Below are positions 45,448 to 53,680 of a stretch of DNA of 64,000 nt, piece by piece; position 1 is the first letter of the stretch, and every line of letters begins with the position of its first letter. The stretch is from positions 1 through 64,000 of the forward strand of contig NZ_AXUS01000010.1 of the NCBI RefSeq assembly GCF_000498755.1. The letters run 5' to 3'. Source of the stretch: Clostridioides mangenotii TR (GTDB lineage: Bacteria > Bacillota > Clostridia > Peptostreptococcales > Peptostreptococcaceae). A model generated the notes under the pieces. It was not told the DNA's origin. It did not search any database and saw only the letters and a program-made list of their open reading frames with translations. The position numbers and the translations under genes were made by a program.

Positions 45448-46089
45448 ATGATACCTTTTACACAAGATGTGGGAGTATTTTATGCGACTATTTACGGTGG
45501 GATAATAATTGGAGTCTTGTTTGACTTTTACAGGGCATTAAAAATCAATTTTAAGTTTATGAGTTATTTTTCAGTTTTTTTTGATATTATATTTTGGCTA
45601 TTTACTACATTAGTAATATTTCTGACTATTAATCTTACTGAGTTTTTTGATTTAAGATATTATCACTTCGTCGCCTTAATAGTGGGTTTTCTTATTTATT
45701 ACAACACCATAAGTAAATACATATTGTCATTTATAAGTAAAGTTATCTGCTTTACAGCAAACTTATTTAAAAAAGTGGTGTTGAGTCTAGTCGCTTTTAT
45801 AAACAATTTGTATTACGTTATAATCTATTCACTGCACTTACTATTTGATATCATATTTTATATACCGAACATAATCGTAGGTGTTAAAAATGGATTAGGT
45901 AAAAAATATAAAAAACAGAAAAAGGTAAAGAATAAAAAACCTAAAAAATCTGAAAAGCTTGATAAAACCAAAAAGATAAAGAAATCTGAAAAGATGAAAA
46001 AATCTAAGACGATGGATAAATCTAAAAAGGCGAAGAAAAAAGATAAGCAACAAAAACAAAAGAAATTGAAGAAATCAAAAAAGATTTGA
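45448..46089 (+). CDS. yabQ: Spore cortex biosynthesis protein YabQ with lysine-rich tail
   Basis: The 213-residue membrane protein starts DVGVFYATIYGGIIIGVLFDFYRA, the YabQ signature, with four to five helices over about 150 residues. The last ~60 residues are nearly all Lys with Ser, Asp and Gln in KKSEK/KKSKK repeats, much more basic than usual. In Bacillus YabQ is required for cortex formation in the outer forespore membrane. The tail may bind nucleic acid or anionic lipid; that is inference. Confidence 0.9.
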   Translation: MIPFTQDVGVFYATIYGGIIIGVLFDFYRALKINFKFMSYFSVFFDIIFWLFTTLVIFLTINLTEFFDLRYYHFVALIVGFLIYYNTISKYILSFISKVICFTANLFKKVVLSLVAFINNLYYVIIYSLHLLFDIIFYIPNIIVGVKNGLGKKYKKQKKVKNKKPKKSEKLDKTKKIKKSEKMKKSKTMDKSKKAKKKDKQQKQKKLKKSKKI

Positions 46090-46150
46090 AGTATCAGATA
46101 TGAAAATTACAATTAGTTAAAAGATTAATATCGAGGAGATGGATTAGTAG

Positions 46151-46435
46151 ATGAACGTAAGAAAAAAATTTTCAGGTCAGTTAATTGCTATAAGTTTATT
46201 TCTTGTGGTGACTGTTTTTGGCATGATAAGCGGATTTGGATTCGAGTACACTAAATACAACGAATACAAAGCTGAAATAGCCAAATTAAACGAACAGATA
46301 GAAAATAAAGATGTAAAGATCAAAAACTTGAGATCAACTAAGTATGACAGTAATGAAAACCTCGAGAAGACTGCTAGGAAACGACTGAATATGGTTAAGC
46401 CAAATGAAACGGTGTACATAGATATAAATCGCTAG
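46151..46435 (+). CDS. divIC: Cell division protein DivIC/FtsB family
   Basis: The 94-residue bitopic protein has a helix at residues 11-29 (LIAISLFLVVTVFGMISGF), then a coiled coil (YKAEIAKLNEQIENKDVKIKNL) and the family end EKTARKRLNMVKPNETVYI. It forms a complex with FtsL and DivIB at the septum. Gene order yabP-yabQ-divIC-spoIIE is that of Bacillus. RBS GAGGAGATGG. Confidence 0.93.
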   Translation: MNVRKKFSGQLIAISLFLVVTVFGMISGFGFEYTKYNEYKAEIAKLNEQIENKDVKIKNLRSTKYDSNENLEKTARKRLNMVKPNETVYIDINR

Positions 46436-46464
46436 ATTAAGCGAAGACTGTAATATGAAAATGT

Positions 46465-46535
46465 AAAAATAGCAATGTATCTATAATTTGTAGACTTTTT
46501 GTCTTCAACTTGGATACATTGCTATTTTTATATTA
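46465..46535 (+). terminator. Rho-independent terminator after divIC
   Basis: Perfect 17-bp stem AAAAATAGCAATGTATC / GATACATTGCTATTTTT with an inner TAGAC/GTCTT-type helix. Confidence 0.85.
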
Positions 46536-46560
46536 AAATAGTAAATAAAGGAGTGATTTT

Positions 46561-47478
46561 ATGAAATTAGCAGCGATAGATATAGGTACGAACTCTATGA
46601 GGCTATTAGTAGGAGAGGTTGTAGATGGAGATCTAATAAATAGAAAAAAATTCGTTGATACTACTAGAATAGGTGAAGGTGTAGATAGTACTGGCTTAAT
46701 ATTGGAAGAAGCTATAGTAAGAAACATAGAAGCATTAGGTAAATTTAAAAAGATATGTATGGATGAAAAGTGTAAAGAAATATTTTGTATGGGTACATCT
46801 GCTCTTAGAGATAGCAAAAACAATGAAGACTTTATAAGTAGAGCGAAACAAGAAACAGGAATAGATGTTGAAATATTAAGTGGAAATGAAGAGGCTAACC
46901 TAGGATTAGTTGGTGTTATAGAGGGTCTTGAAGATAAATCAGGTGTATTAGTGGTAGATATAGGAGGAGGGTCCACTGAATTTACAGTCGGAGATAAGTC
47001 TGGGATTAAATACAATAGAAGTGAAAATGTAGGTGCGCTCAGAATGACTGAAAAATTTTTAAAAAAAGATCCTATAGATGATTTTGAATACGAAAAACTA
47101 GAAAAATTTGTGGAAGATGGAATATCTAATACTGTAGATGATATTGAAAGCATAGGTATCAAGAAGCTTGTTGGTATTGGAGGTACAATAACCTCTCTAT
47201 CTGCAATTAATCAAAAACTCGAAGTTTATTCTATGGAAAAAGTGCACAATAGTAAAATATTCATAAAAGATGTTGAGCAAATTCTACAAATGCTCAAAGA
47301 ATCACCACTAAGTGACAAGAAAAAACTAGCGGGATTGCAGAAAAAACGAGCAGATATTATTACAGCTGGTGTAGGAATACTAATAATAATAATGAAAAAA
47401 CTAGAAATAAAGGAAATAACAGTGAGCGAGTACGATAATTTAGAGGGATTAATATGTCAAAAATCAAAAAAAATGTAA
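46561..47478 (+). CDS. ppx: Ppx/GppA phosphatase family protein (exopolyphosphatase)
   Basis: The 305-residue sugar-kinase/actin-fold enzyme has AAIDIGTNSMRLLVGEV (phosphate 1), FCMGTSALRDSKN, VLVVDIGGGSTEFTVG (phosphate 2) and IGGTITSLSAI. The short form lacks the C-terminal HD domain of E. coli Ppx/GppA. It hydrolyses polyphosphate or pppGpp; the short form is generally called exopolyphosphatase. AAAGGAGTG before the ATG. Confidence 0.92.
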   Translation: MKLAAIDIGTNSMRLLVGEVVDGDLINRKKFVDTTRIGEGVDSTGLILEEAIVRNIEALGKFKKICMDEKCKEIFCMGTSALRDSKNNEDFISRAKQETGIDVEILSGNEEANLGLVGVIEGLEDKSGVLVVDIGGGSTEFTVGDKSGIKYNRSENVGALRMTEKFLKKDPIDDFEYEKLEKFVEDGISNTVDDIESIGIKKLVGIGGTITSLSAINQKLEVYSMEKVHNSKIFIKDVEQILQMLKESPLSDKKKLAGLQKKRADIITAGVGILIIIMKKLEIKEITVSEYDNLEGLICQKSKKM

Positions 47479-47507
47479 TAAATTTTTTTTGATTTAAGGA
47501 ACTGAAT

Positions 47508-47540
47508 TTGACAAAAAAACTTCTTACATTTTGGTAAACT
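47508..47540 (+). promoter_or_regulatory. spoIIE promoter with 21-bp spacer and Spo0A-like box
   Basis: TTGACA (47508-47513) and TAAACT (47535-47540) are 21 bp apart, the unusual spacing known from Bacillus spoIIE, where sigma-A polymerase needs Spo0A~P. TGACAAA (47509-47515), overlapping the -35, matches the 0A box TGNCGAA with one change. Confidence 0.6.
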
Positions 47541-47571
47541 CTTGATATAAACAAATGAGGGGGTTTTAGAA

Positions 47572-49943
47572 ATGCAAAGAAGTGCTGCGGTTCTAGAAAA
47601 AAATTATTTAAAAACTAGTAATTATAAGATTCTGGGGAAATATATTAGTTTAACAACGATATCATTTATGATAATGGGACTTTTACTTAGTAGATCGATA
47701 CTCGTGGAGTCGATAGCTCCACTTGGGATAGCTTTTTTTATTTGCATGGTAAAATGGGATAGATATAAGGTTCCAGTTTTTGCGTCAACCATTTTAGGGA
47801 CAATCCTTTCGGCAAATAGTACATTGTTTATTGCTAAATATTGCGTGTGCTTAACTCTAATTATGTTATTGAGCAGTAGACTCAAAAAGATTGAGGGCAC
47901 CCCATTGCTTGCTCTCGTGGGTGCGGGGTGGTTTTACCCATCTCGGTTGGACAAGGGCTATTTTCTGGCAATACAACTTTTCAAATTATAATGGCTTTTA
48001 CTGAAAGTATAGTATTATTTATATCAATTTACACATTTTCATATGGGGTGGATTTGATAACAAATATAAAGAATCGGCTTTCTGTGCGTCCTGAAGAGGC
48101 TATATCCATAAGTTTATTAGCAACTTTTACTATAATGGGGCTAGGAGAAGTCGCGATTTTTGGTATTTCAGTGAGGATTGTTTTATCTACTATAGTAGTG
48201 CTTATGACAGCTATTATCGGCGGAGCAACTATGGGGGCTAGTTGTGGTGTAGTTGTAGGTATTGCATTTATGATAAATAATCTAACGTCTGCAGTATATA
48301 TGGGGATATATTCTTTTGCAGGGCTTATTAGTGGAGCTTTTAATAAGATAAATAGATTTTTGTGTATATTAGGATATATTCTAAGTTGGATGATAATATA
48401 CACCTATAGCACAGGAATTTCTTCGAATTTAACTCAGCTCAGAGATATTTTGATTGCATGTTTAGCAGTTATACTCATACCTGAAAAAGTTTTTACAAAG
48501 GTTGAAAAACTGATTAAAAGCAATGTAGCTTCAAATGATGTAGTAAATGACTACATTATGAGGAGTAAAGATCTAACTAAAAACAGACTAAATAATATTT
48601 ATAAAACATACAGCGATCTTGCTAATACTTTTGATAGAATTAGAGAGAAAGACAGAGTGCTCGATCAAAGGGATATAGCGAGTGTAATAGATATGATACA
48701 TAATGATGAATGTAGAGTGTGTAGTATGAAGAGGATGTGTTGGGAGACCAGGTTTAATCATACTTACACTATGATATACAATATACTCGAAAAAATCGAA
48801 GATATAGGGGAGTTGTCAATTAACGAAATACCAGAGAATTTTAGAAAGGAGTGTATGAAACCCGAATCTATAGTAAAAATGGCAAATTACTATTATAGAC
48901 TATTTGTATTAGATTACGAATGGAGTACTAAATTTTCGGAAAATAGAAGATTAATAGCAAATCAAATCAGAAGTATATCTAAGTCAATAGAATCTCTTTC
49001 TCTGGACTTAGAAAACAATATAATGCTCGATCTGGAGAAGGAAAAGAGTATTTACGATAATTTACAGAGATATGGGGTGGATGTAGAAAAAGTAAATTAC
49101 ATAACTAAATCGAATAATGAGTTTGAAATCGAGGTAGAAAAAGTAACATGTGCGAATGGAATGATGTGTGAAGAGAAGATAAAAAGCGCTCTTACAGATA
49201 TTGTAGGAGAAGATTTATCCGCTAGAAAGGTGGGTTGTAACTCTATTGGGGATAAATGTAAGGCTACATTTGTAAAAGCACAAAAATTTAAAGCTATGAC
49301 TGAAGTATCTGCGATGTCTAGAGATGGACATATTCTTTGTGGTGACAATTATACATTTATGGAAATCAATGATGGTAAGTATATGATGGCGATAAGTGAT
49401 GGAATGGGAAAGGGGAAAAAAGCCTATGAAGAGTCATCAGCTACAATAGATATTTTAGAAAAAATGATAGATGCAAAGATTGAAGATGAGATAGTTATAG
49501 ACACGATAAATAATATGTTGATGCTAAAATCATCGGATGAAATGTTTTCGACTTTAGATTTGGGCTTAGTTGACCTTAGACGTGGGTCTCTAGATACAAT
49601 AAAAATGGGAGCTTGTTCAACTTATATTAAGAGGAGCAATGGAGACATTGACCTTATATCTTCCTCATCGCTACCTGTTGGAATACTATCAGATGTAAAA
49701 TTGGATAGAAAAAATGCAAAGGTAAATGATGGAGACTTTGTAATTATGGTATCAGATGGAATAGTTGACTCTGGAAGGAATAAAGATCTTGGGGACAACT
49801 GGATGCTATATTTTTTAGACAGTGTAAAATCGACAAATCCTAAAAATATTTCCAATATGATTTTAGACAGAGCTCTAGAACTTCAGCCAAATCAAATTGA
49901 AGACGATATGACTGTTTTAGTTACAAAAATTTGCTTAAAATAA
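47572..49943 (+). pseudogene. spoIIE: Stage II sporulation protein E (SpoIIE), frameshifted
   Basis: Two overlapping frames together encode about 790 residues: some ten membrane helices, a central regulatory region with clustered Cys (DECRVCSMKRMCWE), and a PP2C phosphatase (SDGMGKGKKAYEES, MVSDGIVDSG, DDMTVLV). The first frame ends at 47991 after ALVGAGWFYPS. The second carries VVLPISVGQGLFSG, the natural continuation of LVGAG. One G added to the G4 run at 47925-47928 restores a single frame. SpoIIE dephosphorylates SpoIIAA to switch on sigma-F. If real, the lesion would block sporulation; if not, it is an assembly error. Confidence 0.88.
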
Positions 49944-49956
49944 TTTGCTTTAGAGA

Positions 49957-50168
49957 TGTTGATAAAATGTGGATAAGAAAATACTGTCTTATTAAGTGTT
50001 TCACGAGTTATGCACAGAAAATGGTTGATAACTACAAAAAAATGTGGATAAGTTGTATAGATATGTTAATAAAGTATACTATTTCGGAAAAAAAATTTAG
50101 AAATAGCAAAAATTATACTGAAGAAAGCGTATTCCTTACTGTTGATAATATATAAATGCTGTGGATAA
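49957..50168. promoter_or_regulatory. Cluster of DnaA boxes
   Basis: Perfect consensus boxes TTATNCACA lie at 49968-49976, 50043-50051 and 50160-50168 (as TGTGGATAA) and at 50008-50016 (TTATGCACA, opposite orientation). One-mismatch boxes TGTTGATAA lie at 49957-49965 and 50140-50148. The following 80 bases are almost pure A/T. The region has no credible gene; a 74-codon frame over it lacks coding character. Function could be DnaA titration, regulation of neighbours or a replication element. Confidence 0.75.
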
Positions 50169-50255
50169 TTGAATAATATTTATGTATTATATATATTTTT
50201 TGTATAAATAATATGTACTAAATATACATACATAATTGAATAATTTATTAAAAAA

Positions 50256-50298
50256 AAGCCATCCTAAGTATTAACTAGACAGATTGAAAGGATGGCTT
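50256..50298. promoter_or_regulatory. Hairpin covering the pepF ribosome-binding site
   Basis: AAGCCATCCT (50256-50265) pairs perfectly with AGGATGGCTT (50289-50298), which contains the Shine-Dalgarno sequence just before the ATG at 50302. On the minus strand the same hairpin is followed by seven T, so it also looks like a terminator for antisense transcription. Confidence 0.55.
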
Positions 50299-50301
50299 AT
50301 T

Positions 50302-52215
50302 ATGAGTAAAAGTTTGTTTAAAAAAATGATACCTTTAGTTATATGTGTATTTTGTATGGCATTATTTAGTATTGAAAATAGTTTTAAGCATAATCAGAAA
50401 ACTGAAAATAGAATAGAAGCTATGAAAAACAATGAAGATGAAACCAAAAATGACAATAAAAATGCTTCTGATAAAGCAGAAGATAATACTAATAGTATGA
50501 GGGTCAGTTGGAATCTAAATTCATTGTATAAAAATGATGAACACTGGAAAAAGGAACTGAATAGTTTTAAAAAGGATACTAAGGAGCTTAAAAATTACAT
50601 AGGAAAAGCTGCTAAGTCCCAAACGCATTTATCGTTTGCTTTAGGTATAAAAGAAAAGCTAGATATGAGGTTTGACAAGCTCTGTGCGTATCCAAAACTA
50701 AAACAAGATATAAATAAAAATGATTATAAGTATATTGATATGAATGAAGAATTAAATAAAGTGGCGAGTGATTACTCTGGTATTTGTTCAAAATTGGAAC
50801 TTGAAATATTAAAGATACCAAATAAAGACTATAAGAAAATAATATCAAATAAAAAAATAAATAAAAAGTACGGAACCTACTTGAAGGAAGTAAGAAGAAA
50901 TAAATTTTATTATTTAGATGATAAGTCGGAGAGTATTTTAAACAAAGCGTCGTTTATCACTAGTCTCCCAGGAAATGTTTACGAGCTTTTTAATAATATG
51001 GATAAGAAAACGGATATGACTCCCGCTGAATATGCAACTAAAATGGAGTCAAATGATAGAGAAGTAAGGAAAAAAGCTTATCATGAAGAATTTAATTCAT
51101 ACAATGAAAATATAAATACCCTTTCAGGTTTATTGACGGGTCAAGTTAAGAAAAATATATTTTATGCGGATGCCAGGGGATACGATTCATCTCTAGAGAT
51201 GTATTTAAAATCGGATAATATAGATGAAAAAGTATACAACAATTTAATAACAGTGGTAAATAATAATATGGAAGGTCTTCATAAATATACATCACTTAGA
51301 AAAAAAGCTTTAAAAGTTGATAAAGTGCATACTTACGATATGAATGTGCCAATGGCTAAGGGTCTAAATGAAGACATAGCATATGACAAGGCTCAAGGTA
51401 TAGTTTATTCAACTTTAGCTCCTCTAGGAAAAGAGTATAGTGATATTTTATACAAGGCTTTTAATGAAAATTGGATAGATGTTTATTCTGGAAAAAATAA
51501 AGTTAGTGGTGGATACTGTCTATCGGTTTACGAAGACCACCCTTATATACTATTAAACTACAACAACTCAATAAATTCTGTCTCAACGTTAACACACGAA
51601 TTGGGACATGCAGTATACGAGTATATGGCGTCACAAAACCAAAGTTACTACAATTCTGGTCCGTCTATATTTACTCATGAAGTAGCTTCGACAACCAATG
51701 AAGCATTACTTTACGAAAAGTATATTCGAAATGCTAAAAATAACGAAGAAAAGGCGTACTATATAACTCAGTACTTAGATCTTATAAAAAGTACATTATA
51801 TACACAAACAATGTACGCAGAGTTTGAAAAAGAAATACACGTTATGATGGAAAAGGGAAAAAATGTAAATACTGCAGTGCTAAATGATTTATGGGGAGGT
51901 CTGCTACAAAAATACAACGGTAAAGATTATGAGTTAGACCAATTATCAAAAGTAGGTTGGGCTAGAATACCGCATTTTTACAACAGTTTCTATGTGTATA
52001 AATATGCAACTGGATGTAGCGCAGGCGTTACATTTGCACAAGATATACAAAAAAACGGTCCAGATAATTACGTTAGCTTCTTAAAAGAGGGAGGATCTGA
52101 TTATCCTATAAATTTATTAAAAAAACATGGAGTTAACTTATCGAATACTAAACCAATAGAGAACACCATAAATAAATTCAATAGTTTGGTGGATGAACTA
52201 GAAAAAATAATTTAA
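50302..52215 (+). CDS. Exported or membrane-anchored oligoendopeptidase F-like metallopeptidase (M3B)
   Basis: The 637-residue product has an N-terminal hydrophobic segment (MIPLVICVFCMALFS, residues 9-23), then a charged linker (DETKNDNKNASDKAEDN) and a PepF-type M3 peptidase. Visible are WNLNSLYKNDEHW at its start and the zinc site THELGHAVYEY (near residue 435), with the downstream Glu in FTHEVASTTNEALL. It cleaves short peptides. Classical PepF is cytosolic without such a leader, so a role outside the membrane is likely. ATG at 50302 chosen from AAAGGATGG; the TTG at 50284 is not needed. Terminator follows. Confidence 0.87.
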   Translation: MSKSLFKKMIPLVICVFCMALFSIENSFKHNQKTENRIEAMKNNEDETKNDNKNASDKAEDNTNSMRVSWNLNSLYKNDEHWKKELNSFKKDTKELKNYIGKAAKSQTHLSFALGIKEKLDMRFDKLCAYPKLKQDINKNDYKYIDMNEELNKVASDYSGICSKLELEILKIPNKDYKKIISNKKINKKYGTYLKEVRRNKFYYLDDKSESILNKASFITSLPGNVYELFNNMDKKTDMTPAEYATKMESNDREVRKKAYHEEFNSYNENINTLSGLLTGQVKKNIFYADARGYDSSLEMYLKSDNIDEKVYNNLITVVNNNMEGLHKYTSLRKKALKVDKVHTYDMNVPMAKGLNEDIAYDKAQGIVYSTLAPLGKEYSDILYKAFNENWIDVYSGKNKVSGGYCLSVYEDHPYILLNYNNSINSVSTLTHELGHAVYEYMASQNQSYYNSGPSIFTHEVASTTNEALLYEKYIRNAKNNEEKAYYITQYLDLIKSTLYTQTMYAEFEKEIHVMMEKGKNVNTAVLNDLWGGLLQKYNGKDYELDQLSKVGWARIPHFYNSFYVYKYATGCSAGVTFAQDIQKNGPDNYVSFLKEGGSDYPINLLKKHGVNLSNTKPIENTINKFNSLVDELEKII

Positions 52216-52256
52216 TATTAAATAGAAAATAGATTAAATTAATGTTACAATATATT

Positions 52257-52303
52257 AAAAGTGCAATAGGCAATTTATGTAAATAGTCTATTGCACTTTT
52301 AGT
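52257..52303 (+). terminator. Rho-independent terminator
   Basis: AAAAGTGCAATAG / CTATTGCACTTTT, loop 18 bases, then TAGTATTTT. Confidence 0.85.
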
Positions 52304-52377
52304 ATTTTAATAGTTGTAGTATATTGATCTATAGTCTAATAAATTAAATTATTACGAATTAGGAGAGGACTGAATTT

Positions 52378-53256
52378 ATGAAAATGAAAGTTAAAAAGGC
52401 GGTAATTCCTGCTGCAGGACTTGGGACAAGGTTTTTACCAGCGACAAAAGCGCAACCAAAAGAAATGTTACCAATAGTTGATAAGCCGACTTTACAATAT
52501 ATAATAGAAGAAGCTGTAGCATCAGGCATAGAAGAAATTCTTATAATTACAGGAAGAAATAAAAAATCTATAGAAGATCATTTCGACAAATCTGTAGAGC
52601 TAGAGCTAGAATTAGAGCAAAAGGGTAAGACAGAGCTATTAGAAGTTGTTCAAAATATTTCTAATATGATAGATATACATTACATAAGACAGAAAGAGCC
52701 TAATGGACTTGGAGATGCAATTTACTGTGCAAGACACTTTATAGGAAATGAACCATTTGCTGTTATGCTTGGAGATGATATCGTTGACAATGATGTTCCT
52801 TGCCTAGAACAGCTTATGTGTGCATATGAAGAGTACAGAACAACTATACTCGGTGTACAGCAAGTAAAACACGAAGATACAAATAAATACGGTATAATAT
52901 CAGCAAAACATATAGAAGACAGAGTTTACAAGGTTAGAGATTTAGTTGAAAAGCCAAGCCCAGACAAAGCTCCTTCAGATATAGCAATTCTTGGAAGATA
53001 TATAATTACTCCTGAGATATTTGGAATACTTAAAGACTTACCACCAGGTAAGGGCGGTGAGATTCAGCTTACAGATGCGTTAAAAGTATTATCTCAAAAG
53101 GAAGCTATGTATGCATATAATTTCGAAGGTAGAAGATACGATGTTGGAGATAAATTAGGATTTTTACAAGCTACAGTTGACTTTGCTTTAAAGAAAGATG
53201 ATCTTAAAGACGACTTCATAGACTACTTAAATTTAGTTTGCAAAAATCACGAATAA
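52378..53256 (+). CDS. galU: UTP--glucose-1-phosphate uridylyltransferase
   Basis: The 292-residue nucleotidyltransferase makes UDP-glucose. Motifs: KKAVIPAAGLGTRFLPATKAQPKEMLPIVDKP, LGDDIVDND, VEKPSPDKAPSD and GGEIQLTDAL. Full length. GAGAGGA upstream; ATG at 52378 or 52384 are both possible. UDP-glucose feeds glycolipid, teichoic and capsule pathways. Monocistronic by position. Confidence 0.95.
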   Translation: MKMKVKKAVIPAAGLGTRFLPATKAQPKEMLPIVDKPTLQYIIEEAVASGIEEILIITGRNKKSIEDHFDKSVELELELEQKGKTELLEVVQNISNMIDIHYIRQKEPNGLGDAIYCARHFIGNEPFAVMLGDDIVDNDVPCLEQLMCAYEEYRTTILGVQQVKHEDTNKYGIISAKHIEDRVYKVRDLVEKPSPDKAPSDIAILGRYIITPEIFGILKDLPPGKGGEIQLTDALKVLSQKEAMYAYNFEGRRYDVGDKLGFLQATVDFALKKDDLKDDFIDYLNLVCKNHE

Positions 53257-53328
53257 AACGATAAAATAGAGAATGTTAAAAACGGAAATAATTTAACATA
53301 ATTTTAGCAAAGTAGAGGGTGAGTAAAT

Positions 53329-53442
53329 TTGACTACAAAAAAACAAAAAAAGACGAACAAAATAATAGCTCTTGGTATTGTAGGCGTATTAGTACTTTCT
53401 AGTATAACGGCTGTACTAAGTATGATAGCTGGTGTATTGTAA
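53329..53442 (+). CDS. DUF4044-type small membrane protein
   Basis: The 37-residue product starts with a basic stretch (TTKKQKKTNK) followed by one hydrophobic helix (IIALGIVGVLVLSSITAVLS). This matches the short DUF4044 family in layout. TTG start preceded by AGAGGGTGAG. A terminator follows, so it is a separate small gene. Role unknown. Confidence 0.6.
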   Translation: MTTKKQKKTNKIIALGIVGVLVLSSITAVLSMIAGVL

Positions 53443-53463
53443 AAAAGCAAAACAAGTTTATTT

Positions 53464-53502
53464 AATAGATAAATATAAAAATTGTATTTATCTATTTTTT
53501 CA
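53464..53502 (+). terminator. Rho-independent terminator
   Basis: AATAGATAAATA / TATTTATCTATT followed by TTTTCATTT. Confidence 0.75.
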
Positions 53503-53680
53503 TTTATAATTCCAATAATTGGTATTAAATCTTGCTTATTGACCATAATATATAAATAGTGATATTATAGAAGTTAATCATCTAAACACAACTCAACTTT
53601 TCTTTTTCATGCCTACTAAAAATTCTAATGAAATTTTCAAACTTAAAGTTTATAAATAAAATAAGATAGGGAGGATTATC

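Noticed and set aside
49931-50155. 74-codon ORF between spoIIE and the pepF-like gene
   Set aside because: It runs straight through the DnaA-box cluster, has no ribosome site and no family-like sequence.
49957-50250. DnaA-box region as the main replication origin
   Set aside because: dnaA and dnaN are not next to it and the genes on both sides point the same way, unlike a bidirectional origin.
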